DNA of 64,000 nt from Martinezella lusitana (GTDB lineage Bacteria > Pseudomonadota > Alphaproteobacteria > Rhizobiales > Rhizobiaceae), in NCBI RefSeq assembly GCF_016901135.1, contig NZ_JAFEVL010000045.1, positions 1 through 64,000 of the forward strand, read 5' to 3'. Every line of letters begins with the position of its first letter. Positions within the stretch are counted from its first letter, which is position 1. Position numbers and translations under genes: made by a program. Below are positions 43,256 to 52,260 of this stretch, piece by piece. The notes beneath the pieces were generated by a model that saw only the letters and a list, made by a program, of their open reading frames with translations, had not been told where the DNA came from and did not search any database.

Positions 43256-44052
43256 TCGTCAGGGAAGGAACGACCCCTCGCATCGTCATCTGGACGCTTA
43301 CCGTGGTCGGCCTTGCGGTGATCTATGCGCCGCCGCTCTATCTGCTTGGCGTCTCGTTCAATCCGTCGCTGCAGCCGGGATTGCCGCGTCTCTCCGATGT
43401 AACCTTGGAATGGTACGAAGCGCTGGGTTCGGAGCACGCGCTCATCGCCGCGCTCGGCCAATCGCTCATCATCGCACTTGCGACGGCGGTCATCGCAACG
43501 GCCTTGTCGCTGGCCGCAGCACTTGCCTACCGCCAGCTTCATCGTGGCCGCACCGCATGGTTTCTGACAGTGCTCTTACCGATGTTTGTGCCCGGTGTCA
43601 TACAGGGGCTGGCGCTCTCGACGGTCCTCAGCCGGGCCGGCGTGAAAGCATCGGCATTGACTGTGATCGCCGGCCATCTGCTCTGGGCGATGCCATTCGC
43701 CTTCATTGTCATTCTGACGAGCTTCGCCGCCGTCAAGCGCACCTATCTGATGGCGGCGGATGATCTCGGCGCAAGCCGTTTCCGGCAATTCTGCGATATC
43801 ACCCTGCCGCTTATCCGGCCGGGTCTCATAAGCGCGTTCATCTTCTCGTTCCTGCTGTCGCTCAACGAGTTTACGCGCGCCTTCTATCTGGCAGGCCGAC
43901 AAAACACGCTGCCGGTCGTGCTGTTCGGCAAGATGAATGCTGGCGCTTCACCGACGATTTACGCCATGTCGGGCGCCATTTTCCTGGTTTCAAGTGCTTG
44001 CGTGGTGGTTGTGGCACTGCGTTCGCTGTTCATGCAACGCCGTACTGGCTGA
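43252..44052 (+). CDS. ABC transporter permease, PotC-like
   Basis: A 266-aa inner-membrane permease. YAPPLYLLGVSFNPSLQPGLPRLSDVTLEWYEAL is the PotC-type N-terminal periplasmic region. The EAA loop is TYLMAADDLGASRFRQFCDITLPLIRPGLISAFIFSFLLSLNEF, with the family's usual LNEF (FxDEF-like) ending. It is the last gene of the hydantoinase-ABC operon and overlaps potB-like by ATGA. Confidence 0.9.
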   Translation: MIVREGTTPRIVIWTLTVVGLAVIYAPPLYLLGVSFNPSLQPGLPRLSDVTLEWYEALGSEHALIAALGQSLIIALATAVIATALSLAAALAYRQLHRGRTAWFLTVLLPMFVPGVIQGLALSTVLSRAGVKASALTVIAGHLLWAMPFAFIVILTSFAAVKRTYLMAADDLGASRFRQFCDITLPLIRPGLISAFIFSFLLSLNEFTRAFYLAGRQNTLPVVLFGKMNAGASPTIYAMSGAIFLVSSACVVVVALRSLFMQRRTG

Positions 44053-44120
44053 TCGATATGTAGAGACAACTGACCGCCTAATTCGTCGGTCCCTAGTCCT
44101 CCATGAATGGGAGTATAAGG

Positions 44121-44330
44121 ATGGAATACAAGTCAAAGCTGATGACGCTCATCGAAGCAGGTAAGCGGGAAGAGGCATTTGAGCTGGTCGAACGGCTGAA
44201 GGCGGCGGCCCAACCGCTTCCAACCGCGATCAAGGTCGATCGGACGGGCGCTGTGACGTTCTACAAGGGAGATCGTCGCTTCGTGAAGAACGCCCAGGGC
44301 AAGTGGGAATTGGCACCGAAGAAGAAATAA
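44121..44330 (+). CDS. Small hypothetical protein (69 aa)
   Basis: A short basic protein: MEYKSKLMTLIEAGKREEAFELVERLK is a predicted helix. AIKVDRTGAVTFYKGDRRFVKNAQGKWELAPKKK is strand-rich with a Lys tail. ATG 44121 is chosen because AAGG lies immediately upstream; ATG 44103 is possible. It follows the ABC operon by 68 bp and is convergent with the cupin gene. I do not recognise a family, and nothing ties it to transport. Confidence 0.6.
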   Translation: MEYKSKLMTLIEAGKREEAFELVERLKAAAQPLPTAIKVDRTGAVTFYKGDRRFVKNAQGKWELAPKKK

Positions 44331-44377
44331 AAAGAATGCGGTGCCGACGCATGTATGGAGGAGGCACACAGGGCCAA

Positions 44378-44725
44378 TCAGCTATCCTCCAATATGCTCA
44401 CCGGCCGGTCCCACTGGATGAGCACGACGCAGCCCGTATCGCTCCAGACCGAATGCTCGGTACCCACAGCATTCACGATATAGCAGCCCTTGGCATAGTC
44501 GCCGGCTTCATCCGATTGTATGCCTTCGAGCACGAGAATGGTTTCAAGCCCTTCATGCCTGTGGCGGGGCACGGAAGCGCCGGCTTCGTATTTCAAAAGG
44601 GCAACGCCGGGCTGATCAGCTTCGAAAGGCTGGATCCAATGAATGGTGACATCCTTGCGAAAGGGACCAAAGGCCAGATCCTTCCAGCCACCCGTCGTCA
44701 GGGTTTCGCGCGTCGTCCTAGGCAT
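44378..44725 (-). CDS. ChrR-like cupin-domain protein
   Basis: A 115-aa single-domain cupin: [43 protein letters not shown] contains the metal-binding His-x-His and Glu of the first cupin motif. [22 protein letters not shown] supplies the second His. It resembles the ChrR-type cupins (anti-sigma C-terminal domain or stand-alone). It is the last gene of the cyanuric acid operon and overlaps the preceding hydrolase by eight bases, so it belongs to the pathway. A role in substrate binding, decarboxylation or protection is possible but unproven. Confidence 0.78.
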   Translation of the reverse strand: MPRTTRETLTTGGWKDLAFGPFRKDVTIHWIQPFEADQPGVALLKYEAGASVPRHRHEGLETILVLEGIQSDEAGDYAKGCYIVNAVGTEHSVWSDTGCVVLIQWDRPVSILEDS

Positions 44726-45386
44726 AATTGATGGTCTCCAGAATGTCATCGACATGCGCTGTCCAGCCGACGATCGCGCCTTGCGCGCGGATCATCGCGA
44801 TGGCTGCCTCTTTGAACTCGGGGAAATAGCTTTCGGTTGCTTCTTCGGCGAGCAGGCATTCATAGCCGCGGTCGTTCGCCTCGCGCATGGTGGTCTGGAC
44901 GCAGACCTCCGTCGTCACTCCCGCAAAGACGAGCTGTCGTATGCCCCTATTCTTGAGGATATCGCCAAGTTCAGTGGCGTAGAAGGCGCCCTTGCCCGGC
45001 TTTTCGATGACGATCTCGCCGTCGATCGGTGCGAGCTCGGGCAGGATCGCGGTGCCGGCCTCGCCGGCAATAAGAATGCGCCCCATCGGGCCTTCGTCAC
45101 CGATCCTGAGCGTGGGATTGCCACGGTCGCGCTTGGCGGTGGGCAGATCGGAAAGGTCGGGCCTGTGACACTCCATCGTGTGGATAACAGGCAGGCCTGC
45201 CTTGCGGAAGCCCTCGATCAGCCGCTTCACATCCGGAACGATCCTGGTGATGCGGCTAACATCATTGCCAAGACTTGCGCCGAAGCCGCCCGGCTCGGCG
45301 AAATCGCGCTGCATGTCGATGACTACAAGCGCGACAGCATCGCGTTGTAGAGGGAAGGCAAAGGGCTGGGCGAGGATCTCTCTCAT
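44718..45386 (-). CDS. Isochorismatase-like cysteine hydrolase, second biuret-hydrolase paralogue
   Basis: A 222-aa cysteine amidohydrolase with the full triad of the family: Asp24 (VVIDMQRDF), Lys129 (IEKPGKGAF) and Cys162 ([18 protein letters not shown]). It shares many blocks with the biuret hydrolase in the same operon (HRPDL-x-DLP, GRIL-x-x-GE, KPGKG-x-F-x-AT-x-[10 protein letters not shown]) but differs around the substrate pocket and C-terminus. Triuret hydrolase (TrtA), a known paralogue of BiuH, is the leading candidate function; carboxybiuret- or another ureide-hydrolase is the alternative. Its ATG overlaps the ATPase stop. Confidence 0.82.
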   Translation of the reverse strand: MREILAQPFAFPLQRDAVALVVIDMQRDFAEPGGFGASLGNDVSRITRIVPDVKRLIEGFRKAGLPVIHTMECHRPDLSDLPTAKRDRGNPTLRIGDEGPMGRILIAGEAGTAILPELAPIDGEIVIEKPGKGAFYATELGDILKNRGIRQLVFAGVTTEVCVQTTMREANDRGYECLLAEEATESYFPEFKEAAIAMIRAQGAIVGWTAHVDDILETINYA

Positions 45387-46936
45387 CAGTGATGCCCCGC
45401 CATATGCGCGCCGATCACCGAAATATCGGCGCTCCGTGCCGGTGTTTCATAGACGAGCTTGCCCTCGGAGATCACCATGATCCGGTCTGACATTTCCATG
45501 AGCTCATCCAGATCCTCCGACAGCAGCAGCACGGCGGCGCCCGCATTGCGGGCCCGCATGATACGGGCCCGGATCTCGGCAACGGCGGAGAAGTCGAGGC
45601 CGAAACAGGGGTTGGAGACGATCAAGAGATCGACCTCGCCCGTCAGCTCCCGCGCCAGCACGGCGCGCTGGACATTGCCGCCGGACAAGGCCGCGATTGG
45701 CGAAGACTGCGAAGCCGTCTTGACCTTGAAATCGGCGATGAGCGCGGTTGCGCCCTTCCTGATCTTGTTCCTGTTGAGCCAGATCGCATCGGCACCGCTC
45801 TCCTTGAGATCGAAGGTCCTGAATGCCAGATTTTCGCTGACGCTCATGCGCGGCGCGCAGGCATTCTGCAGCGGCTCCTCGGGAATGAAGCGGACATTGT
45901 TGCGGCGTGTCTCCGGCCGCGTGGCGCCATAGGCAGCCCCTTTGACGGTGACCGAGCCTGCCTGCGTCGGCCGCTGGCCGGCAAGGATCTCGGTGAGCTC
46001 CTTCTGGCCATTGCCGGATATGCCGGCAATGCCGACGATCTCGCCGGCATGCACCGTCAGGCTGTCGATCTCTATGGTCTTCAGGCCGGAGCGGTCCGGT
46101 GCCTTGACCCGTTCGATCTGCAGCACCGGTTTTGCCGCTTCGGTCACGGGAATACGGGTATCGAGCTCGGCAAGCTTGACGTCCCCGATCATCATCCCGG
46201 CCATCTCTGCTGTTGATAATTCCCCCACCTTGCCACCGCCGATCAGCTTGCCGCGGCGCAGGATCGATACCGCGTCGGCAAACTTGGTCACCTCGTGGAA
46301 CTTGTGAGAAATCATCAATACGGTGAGCTCGCCGCGCTCGGTCATCCCCTGCACGAGACCGAGCATCTCGTCGGCTTCGGCCGGCGTCAGCACCGAGGTT
46401 GGCTCGTCGAGAACGAGGAAGCTGCGGCCGAGATAGAGCTGCTTGACGATCTCCAACTTCTGCTTTTCACCGGCAGCCAGTTGGCTGACCGGCCGGTCCA
46501 GCGGAATCTGGAAGGGCATGCGCTCCATGAAGCCGGCGAGCGCCTTGCGCTCCCTCGGCCAGTTGATGACGGCGGGGACTTCCGTGCGGCTGATAACGAG
46601 GTTTTCGGCGCCCGTCAGCGACGGTACGAGCGTAAAATGTTGATAGACCATGCCGAGCCCATAGGCGGCGGCATCCTTCGGCGAGGCGATCGTCACTTCC
46701 CGACCGTCGACCGACAACGAGCCGGATGTCTGGTGGTAGAAGCCCATTATGCATTTGACCAGGGTCGATTTGCCCGCACCATTTTCGCCGAGCAGGGCAT
46801 GGAAGCTGCCGGCCGGGATGCGAACCGAGACATGGTCGAGTGCCGTGAAGCTGCCGAAGCGCATGGTCATATCGAGCGTTTCGACGCCGACTGCCTTGCC
46901 GGCTTGCGGAAGGGGAGTATCGCGGACTATGCTCAC
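45386..46936 (-). CDS. ABC transporter ATP-binding protein, BMP/nucleoside type (YufO-like)
   Basis: A 516-aa ATPase with two ABC domains, the form used with BMP-family receptors. Domain 1 has Walker [16 protein letters not shown], signature [11 protein letters not shown] and Walker [12 protein letters not shown]. Domain 2 has the usual degenerate Walker A (GISGNGQKE) with an intact signature [17 protein letters not shown] 46936 is the start because AAGGAGG lies six bases upstream; the frame open to 47206 only shadows the amidohydrolase gene. It energises import through the two permeases encoded earlier in the operon. It sits between two catabolic genes, not next to the permeases, a mark of one functional unit. 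Confidence 0.9.
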   Translation of the reverse strand: MSIVRDTPLPQAGKAVGVETLDMTMRFGSFTALDHVSVRIPAGSFHALLGENGAGKSTLVKCIMGFYHQTSGSLSVDGREVTIASPKDAAAYGLGMVYQHFTLVPSLTGAENLVISRTEVPAVINWPRERKALAGFMERMPFQIPLDRPVSQLAAGEKQKLEIVKQLYLGRSFLVLDEPTSVLTPAEADEMLGLVQGMTERGELTVLMISHKFHEVTKFADAVSILRRGKLIGGGKVGELSTAEMAGMMIGDVKLAELDTRIPVTEAAKPVLQIERVKAPDRSGLKTIEIDSLTVHAGEIVGIAGISGNGQKELTEILAGQRPTQAGSVTVKGAAYGATRPETRRNNVRFIPEEPLQNACAPRMSVSENLAFRTFDLKESGADAIWLNRNKIRKGATALIADFKVKTASQSSPIAALSGGNVQRAVLARELTGEVDLLIVSNPCFGLDFSAVAEIRARIMRARNAGAAVLLLSEDLDELMEMSDRIMVISEGKLVYETPARSADISVIGAHMAGHH

Positions 46937-46937
46937 T

Positions 46938-47993
46938 TCAATCCTCCTTTTCGACGATGATGGCGACGGGCCCGCCGCCGGCCGGCCCCTGATGTTCGGC
47001 GCCGCCCGAGACGTAGAGATCAGTGATGCCGAAGACGCCGGCGAGAACCCCGCCGACAAAGGCTCGCGCATGGCGTGTGCCCGAGATATCGGAATCATCG
47101 AGCATGGTATGACGCTTGCCGCCGACCTTGCCGGAGGGATCGGGCTCCGCCTTGGCAAGAACGGCGGCGAGGCGGCTTGGCTGTGGCAGACGCCGGAAGG
47201 CTTCACGTACGGACGTCGCGTCTATGGCGTCACGCATGAGGGTGTGGTCGATTTCAAGCGGTCCAGACCATCTGTCGCTCATACCGAGCACTATGATTTC
47301 ATGATCGGTCAGCTCGACGCCGGCCGAGCTGGAGGCGCAATGCGAGAAGAGTTCGTAACGGCTGCAGATATCGGCATCGGCGATCTCTTGCGCATCCACT
47401 TCGCCAAGGGCAACGGCAACGCCGAGTGCAGAGGCACCGCGCGACAAGCCCATGGATTTCAATGTGTCGCGGGTGGCGAGCGAGTTGCCCTCGGCTTCCG
47501 CTTCGGTGATGCGGTGCAGCGTTAGTAGTGGGCATTTGATCTGGACAAAATGCGCATCCCTCGGATCATCAATGCCGGCATCGCGCATCGCCTTGCGCAC
47601 ACCGTCCGCGACAAGCAACACCTGTTCGCGCCGACCGAGATGGTGAGGTGGTAAATGCGGGGTACGGGCAACACCGATCGCAAGCGCGCGGCCGGCCACG
47701 GCATCGACCATTTCACGAGTGAAGACTGTCCAGTGCGGGGAAAGCGCGCCTTCCGTGCCACCCGACATGACAAGCGAGACACCTTCGACGCCGTGTTTTT
47801 GAAACAGGGCTTCAAAGCTGCGGGTGGCGTAGCCGCGGGTGAAGTCGTTGACGCAGCCATTGCCCTCGGTCTTCCCGAGCACGGCGACAACATTCTTCGC
47901 GGACACGCCGTCGGCAAAAAGTGCATCGAGGCCGGAGACATCGTCCGGTCCGTCGGCGGCGATACGATAGACGTGGGCACGCATTGACGGCAT
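46938..47993 (-). CDS. Cyanuric acid amidohydrolase (AtzD/TrzD family)
   Basis: A 351-aa ring-opening amidohydrolase of the cyanuric acid hydrolase/barbiturase family. It hydrolyses cyanuric acid to carboxybiuret, which decarboxylates to biuret. The protein shows the family's threefold internal repeat with three Lys-Ser pairs: Lys41 with Ser77 (VMSGGTEGALSPHW), Lys153 with Ser221-223 (HCASSSAGVEL) and Lys281 with Ser329 (YVSGGAEHQGP). Directly upstream is biuret hydrolase, the next pathway step, whose stop overlaps this ATG. That context makes cyanuric acid more likely than barbiturate as substrate. Confidence 0.92.
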   Translation of the reverse strand: MPSMRAHVYRIAADGPDDVSGLDALFADGVSAKNVVAVLGKTEGNGCVNDFTRGYATRSFEALFQKHGVEGVSLVMSGGTEGALSPHWTVFTREMVDAVAGRALAIGVARTPHLPPHHLGRREQVLLVADGVRKAMRDAGIDDPRDAHFVQIKCPLLTLHRITEAEAEGNSLATRDTLKSMGLSRGASALGVAVALGEVDAQEIADADICSRYELFSHCASSSAGVELTDHEIIVLGMSDRWSGPLEIDHTLMRDAIDATSVREAFRRLPQPSRLAAVLAKAEPDPSGKVGGKRHTMLDDSDISGTRHARAFVGGVLAGVFGITDLYVSGGAEHQGPAGGGPVAIIVEKED

Positions 47994-48706
47994 CAGGGCA
48001 GGGCCTCAACCAGAGCCGCGGAATTGGAGACGGAGCCGAAGACGCCACCCTGCATCTTCACCATCTTGATGGCGGCCAGGTGATTGCCGTAGTCGGTTGC
48101 GCCACAGCAGTCTTCCAAGAGCAGGCATTCGAAGCCGCGGTCGTTGGCTTCGCGCATGGTGGTATGAACGCAGACGTCGGTGGTGATGCCGGTCAGGATG
48201 ATGTTTTCGATGCGCTTCTGATTGAGGATGAGTTCCAGATCGGTGGCGCAGAAGGAGCCCTTGCCCGGCTTGTCGATGATCGTCTCGCCCTCGATCGGCT
48301 TCAGCTCATCGATGATATCCCAGCCCGGCTCGCCACGCACGAGGATGCGGCCGCAAGGGCCGGGATCGCCGATGCCGGCATTGATGCGCTGCGACCGCCA
48401 CCGCTTGTTGGCGGGAAGGTCGGCAAGATCCGGGCGGTGGCCCTCGCGGGTGTGGATGATGTGATAGCCCTTGGCGCGCATGGCGGCCAGGACCGTCTTG
48501 ATCGGCTCGATCGGGGCGCGCACCAGCGACAGATCGTAGCCCATGTGGTCGACATAGCCGCCCGGCCCGCAGAAATCCGTCTGCATGTCGATGATGATGA
48601 GGGCGGTATTGTCAGGTCGCAAGGCGCCGTTATAGGGCCAGACATAGGGGTCGGCATCGATATAGGACAGCGTTTGGCCTGCGGAGGCGGTCGCGGGATG
48701 GTTCAT
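47993..48706 (-). CDS. biuH: Biuret amidohydrolase
   Basis: A 237-aa cysteine hydrolase that converts biuret to allophanate and ammonia. The triad is Asp40 ([10 protein letters not shown]), Lys146 ([10 protein letters not shown]) and Cys179 ([17 protein letters not shown]), equivalent to Asp36, Lys142 and Cys175 of the characterised Rhizobium leguminosarum enzyme, which it resembles along its whole length (for example [19 protein letters not shown]). ATG 48706 follows GGGAGA. The frame is open far upstream through a permease gene, but that part is non-coding. The allophanate it makes needs an allophanate hydrolase from elsewhere in the genome. Confidence 0.95.
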   Translation of the reverse strand: MNHPATASAGQTLSYIDADPYVWPYNGALRPDNTALIIIDMQTDFCGPGGYVDHMGYDLSLVRAPIEPIKTVLAAMRAKGYHIIHTREGHRPDLADLPANKRWRSQRINAGIGDPGPCGRILVRGEPGWDIIDELKPIEGETIIDKPGKGSFCATDLELILNQKRIENIILTGITTDVCVHTTMREANDRGFECLLLEDCCGATDYGNHLAAIKMVKMQGGVFGSVSNSAALVEALP

Positions 48707-48717
48707 GGCTGATCTCC

Positions 48718-49647
48718 CTATTTGGTGAGCGAGAGTGCGCCGGGAGCGCCGGCAAGCGCGCGCGTGGGCGAGGAAGTGATGATCATGATGACAAGCGTGA
48801 GCACGTAGGGAGCGGCGTAGAAGAGATAATATCCCTGGGTCACGCCGACCGATTGCAGGGCCGGGCCGAGTGCGCCTGCACCGCCGAAGAGAAGTGCCGC
48901 CACGAAGCAGCCGATCGGGTTCCAGCGGGCGAAAATCACCAGCGCCACGGCCATCAGGCCCTGGCCCGAGGAGATGCGCTCGTTCCAGGAGCCCGGATAG
49001 TAGAGCGAGAGATAGGCGCCGCCGATCGCCGCCAGCGAACCGCCGACGGCCGTTGCCAGCAGCCGGACGCGGTCGGGATTGATGCCCATGGCGCGCGCCG
49101 CATCCGTGCTGTCGCCGACGACGCGCAGCACGAGGCCGATCCTGGTATTCTTCAGCGCCCACCACAAGATGACGGCAAGTGCTGCCCCGAGAATGAAGAG
49201 GATATTGATGTTGAGCGCGGCCTGTACCGGCGGCAGGCTCGACCAGAGGCCGAAGGGGATCGCCGGCAGGTGCGGCGCAACGGGCTGGATGAAAGGCTTG
49301 CCGAGAAAGAAGGCAAGGCCGAGGCCGAACTGCATCATCGCTATGCCGATGGCGATGTCGTTGACCTTCGGCCATTTGCATATCCAGCCGTGCACTGCGC
49401 CGAAGACCGCGCCCGTCGCCATGGCAGCCAGAACGCCGAGCCAGGCCGAACCGCTGAGGACCGCGATGGCATAGGCGGTCATGGCGCCGAAGACGAGCGT
49501 GCCTTCGAGCCCGAGATTGATACGACCGGAACGCTCGGTGATCGTCTCGCCGAGGCTGACGAAGATGAAGGGGGTCGACACGCGGATTGCGCCGGCGAAG
49601 ATGGCAAGGGGCACGCCCCAAAGACCGATGGCAGTGTCGTCCATCAT
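48718..49647 (-). CDS. ABC transporter permease, BMP/nucleoside type (YufQ-like)
   Basis: A 309-aa inner-membrane permease of the BPD_transp_2 group. The conserved stretch [35 protein letters not shown] and the loop [24 protein letters not shown] are diagnostic. [21 protein letters not shown] and [23 protein letters not shown] complete the usual C-terminal half. ATG 49647 overlaps the previous permease stop. A second ATG at 49644 has better spacing to AAGGAG. It pairs with the preceding permease to form the channel of the importer. Confidence 0.9.
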   Translation of the reverse strand: MMDDTAIGLWGVPLAIFAGAIRVSTPFIFVSLGETITERSGRINLGLEGTLVFGAMTAYAIAVLSGSAWLGVLAAMATGAVFGAVHGWICKWPKVNDIAIGIAMMQFGLGLAFFLGKPFIQPVAPHLPAIPFGLWSSLPPVQAALNINILFILGAALAVILWWALKNTRIGLVLRVVGDSTDAARAMGINPDRVRLLATAVGGSLAAIGGAYLSLYYPGSWNERISSGQGLMAVALVIFARWNPIGCFVAALLFGGAGALGPALQSVGVTQGYYLFYAAPYVLTLVIMIITSSPTRALAGAPGALSLTK

Positions 49648-50774
49648 GCGCTCCTTTTCCAGAGGTCGGGATTGAAGATCTTGAAACGGCCGTAGAAGGT
49701 TTCGCAAAAGAGAATAACGATGAAGAGCGTGCCCTGCAGGACCAGAACGGTTGCGTCGGGCAGGCCCATGCGGCGCTGGATGAGCCCGCCGGAGGCATCG
49801 ATGCCGCCGAGCAGAAAGGCGACCGGGATGATCGCCAGCGGATTGTGCCGGGCGAGGAAGGCAACGAGGATGCCGGTGTAGCCGTAGCCGGCGGCGAGCG
49901 ACGCATTGGCGCTGCCCTGGACGGCGGCGACTTCGATCATGCCGGCCAGACCCGCGAAGCCGCCGGCGATCGCCGTGAAGCCGGCGATGAGACGGCCGAC
50001 GGGCAAGCCCTGGATCTGAGCGGCCCGGACATTGCCGCCGGCGATGCGCGCGGCAAATCCGTAGCTGGTCATCTCGATGAGGATCCAGGAGACGATGCAG
50101 GCGACGATACCGATGACGAGACCCCAATGCACGTCCATGCCGGGGATCTTGCCGAGCATATAGTCGTGCGGTAGTGGCGTCGTGGAGGGTTTGTTGAGGC
50201 TTGCCGGATCGCGCAACGGCCCTTCGACGAACTGGTTCATCAGGGCGATGGCGATGTAGGCGAGCAAAAGCGACGAAATGGTTTCGTTGACGCCGCGATA
50301 GTGGCGCAGGAAGCCGGCGAGGCCGATCCAGATGCCGCCGATCACCATGCCGGCAAATGCCATGAGGATGAGAACGATGATAGGTGGCCAGAGGCCGGCA
50401 ATCGGCAGTGCGATCGCCGCCGCTGCCACGCCGCCGAGCACGACTGCGCCTTCGCCGCCGATGATGACGAGGCCGAGCCGCGCCGGCAGCGCGACGCAGA
50501 GTGCTGTGAGCAGCAGGGGAGAGGCGCGGCTCAGGCTGTTCTGGATGGAAAACCAGCTGCCGAAGCCGCCGGTATATATGAAGCGATAGAGGTCGGCCGG
50601 CGATTTGCCGACCGAAAGGATGAAGAGGGAGAAGAGCGCAGTGCCCGCCAGAATGGCGCCGAGCGTGATTGCCACCGGCTCGGCTTTTCGCGCGAGCCAC
50701 TCGAGCGCCGGGCGCAGGAGTGCCTGCCTTTCGGCCGGAATGGACAGGGTGTGGTCGTCAATTTCTGCCGTCAT
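49644..50774 (-). CDS. ABC transporter permease, BMP/nucleoside type (YufP-like)
   Basis: A 376-aa inner-membrane permease. [36 protein letters not shown] is the family hallmark. [13 protein letters not shown] precedes it, and [40 protein letters not shown] is the ATPase-contact loop. ATG 50774 is preferred ([10 protein letters not shown]) because AAGGGGAG lies upstream; the frame is open to 50816. It is the second gene of the operon, 19 bp after the receptor gene. Confidence 0.9.
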   Translation of the reverse strand: MTAEIDDHTLSIPAERQALLRPALEWLARKAEPVAITLGAILAGTALFSLFILSVGKSPADLYRFIYTGGFGSWFSIQNSLSRASPLLLTALCVALPARLGLVIIGGEGAVVLGGVAAAAIALPIAGLWPPIIVLILMAFAGMVIGGIWIGLAGFLRHYRGVNETISSLLLAYIAIALMNQFVEGPLRDPASLNKPSTTPLPHDYMLGKIPGMDVHWGLVIGIVACIVSWILIEMTSYGFAARIAGGNVRAAQIQGLPVGRLIAGFTAIAGGFAGLAGMIEVAAVQGSANASLAAGYGYTGILVAFLARHNPLAIIPVAFLLGGIDASGGLIQRRMGLPDATVLVLQGTLFIVILFCETFYGRFKIFNPDLWKRSA

Positions 50775-50793
50775 GACGCTTCTCCCCTTGTGA

Positions 50794-51921
50794 TCAGGCG
50801 GTCGATCCGACGACACCCTCGACCAGATAGCTCATGCTCTCGAGCTCGATCGCATCTTCGGCGTAGCTCTTGTCCGCCGTGATGACGACATTGCCCTTGT
50901 TGTCCTTGAGGGCGCCCTTGAAGACCGAGAAGCTGCCGGCCATCATCTGGGCGAGCGTCGCCTCGAATTTCTTGCGGGATTCATCGGAAACGCCGGGGCC
51001 GAGCGGGCTCATCTTGACGAAGCCGTCTTTCAGGCCGCCGCGCACGAAATTGCCGAGCTTTTCGCCGGCCTGAGCCTTCTTGACGAAATCCGAATAGACA
51101 TTGCCCCAGGCCCATTCGGCGCCGGTCAGGTATTTGGCTGGCGCAAGCAGGCTCTGATTTGCATGATAGCCGCAGACGAAAGCGCCACGGCCGGCGGTGG
51201 TCTCGACCACTACCTTCGGACTATCGACATGGCAGGTGATGACATCCGCACCCTGGTCGATGAGCGCATTGGTGGCCTCGGCTTCCTTGACGGCCAGCGA
51301 CCATTCGCCCGTGAAGATCACCTGGCAGGTGATGGCGGGATCGACCGAGCGGGCGCCGAGGAGGAACGCGTTGATGTTCTGCAGAACCTGCGGGATGGGC
51401 TTGGCGGCGACGAAGCCGATCTTCTTGCTCTTGGTCGCATAGCCGGCCGCGACGCCGTTCAGATACTGGCCCTGGAAGATGTAGCCGAAATAGGAGCCGG
51501 TATTCGCCGGGTGCTTGCCGGCCTGCCAGAGGCCGCCGCAATGGCGGAACTGCACGTCCGGATATTTGGCCGCCATGGCGAGCATATGCGGATCGAAATA
51601 GCCGAAGGAGGTCGGAAACAGCAGCGCCGCCCCATCGAGATTGATCATCGATTCCATCGTCTTCTGGACGTCGACGGTCTCGGGAACGTTTTCTTCCTCG
51701 GCGACCGTCACCCCGGGGAGCTTCTTGACGGCGGCCGCGCCCTCGGCATGGGACTGGTTATAGCCATAGTCGTCCTTGGGTCCGACGTAGATGAAGCCGA
51801 CGGTGAGCGCGCTCTGGGCAAAGGCGCGGGAGGACAGGAGGCCCGGGACGGTGCTGACGAGGGCGCCGGCTGCGGAGGTACGGAGAAAATTGCGGCGATT
51901 CATGGAAAGGAGGCTGGTCAT
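50794..51921 (-). CDS. BMP-family periplasmic binding protein, Tat-exported
   Basis: A 375-aa basic-membrane-protein family receptor, the group that binds nucleosides and related heterocycles. It has a twin-arginine leader (MNRRNFLRTSAAGALVSTVPG) and an AFAQ cleavage site. VGFIYVGPKDDYGYNQSHAEGAAAV is the typical start of the mature domain. As the receptor of an operon dedicated to cyanuric acid and biuret, its likely ligand is cyanuric acid or another s-triazine/ureide. A purine-like heterocycle ligand agrees with the family. ATG 51921 is used because the AAGGAG site is seven bases upstream of it and too close to ATG 51927. Confidence 0.88.
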   Translation of the reverse strand: MTSLLSMNRRNFLRTSAAGALVSTVPGLLSSRAFAQSALTVGFIYVGPKDDYGYNQSHAEGAAAVKKLPGVTVAEEENVPETVDVQKTMESMINLDGAALLFPTSFGYFDPHMLAMAAKYPDVQFRHCGGLWQAGKHPANTGSYFGYIFQGQYLNGVAAGYATKSKKIGFVAAKPIPQVLQNINAFLLGARSVDPAITCQVIFTGEWSLAVKEAEATNALIDQGADVITCHVDSPKVVVETTAGRGAFVCGYHANQSLLAPAKYLTGAEWAWGNVYSDFVKKAQAGEKLGNFVRGGLKDGFVKMSPLGPGVSDESRKKFEATLAQMMAGSFSVFKGALKDNKGNVVITADKSYAEDAIELESMSYLVEGVVGSTA

Positions 51922-51967
51922 GGGCATGCTCCTTGGGGCGGAAGCCGGTTCGTAAAAAAGAGTTACG

Positions 51968-52060
51968 AGAAAGTGTATGCAATCACCGTGCCAGATTATA
52001 AAGCATTGATTTTAATTGTATAAATTGCGAAGCGAAAACAGCGTGCAGAAAGTGTATGCA
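51968..52060. promoter_or_regulatory. Direct repeats, candidate GntR sites in cyanuric acid promoter
   Basis: AGAAAGTGTATGCA occurs exactly twice, at 51968-51981 and 52047-52060. A third TGTATGCA core lies at about 52229-52236, before the proposed GntR start. The core TGTATGCA is nearly palindromic. The 79-bp spacing and position between the divergent operon and regulator suggest binding sites for the GntR protein, possibly with looping. Confidence 0.5.
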
Positions 52061-52260
52061 CATTTATGCCGTAAAATTGGCTTTATGAAGAGTATTGCTC
52101 CTTTTTTAATCTTTAGAGAGAGATGCTAAACCGTCGCCCCGTTTTTAAATCGACGTATCGGGGATAAATACCATTTGAAAACATAGATTTAATTCAACAA
52201 TTGACTTTGAAGGTCGCTGGCATAAATCTGTATGCAAGATTGAAAGGCAGATTCGTCCCC

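Noticed and set aside
46937..47206. N-terminal extension of the BMP-type ATPase
   Set aside because: The extension shadows the cyanuric acid hydrolase gene; GTG 46936 has AAGGAGG at ideal spacing.
46938..47993. Barbiturase in place of cyanuric acid amidohydrolase
   Set aside because: Both belong to one family, but the gene overlaps biuret hydrolase and no pyrimidine-catabolic gene is present, so cyanuric acid is favoured.
48707..50700. Long open frames upstream of biuret hydrolase and the second permease
   Set aside because: They are out-of-frame readings of the permease genes, full of Arg/His, without membrane or enzyme motifs.
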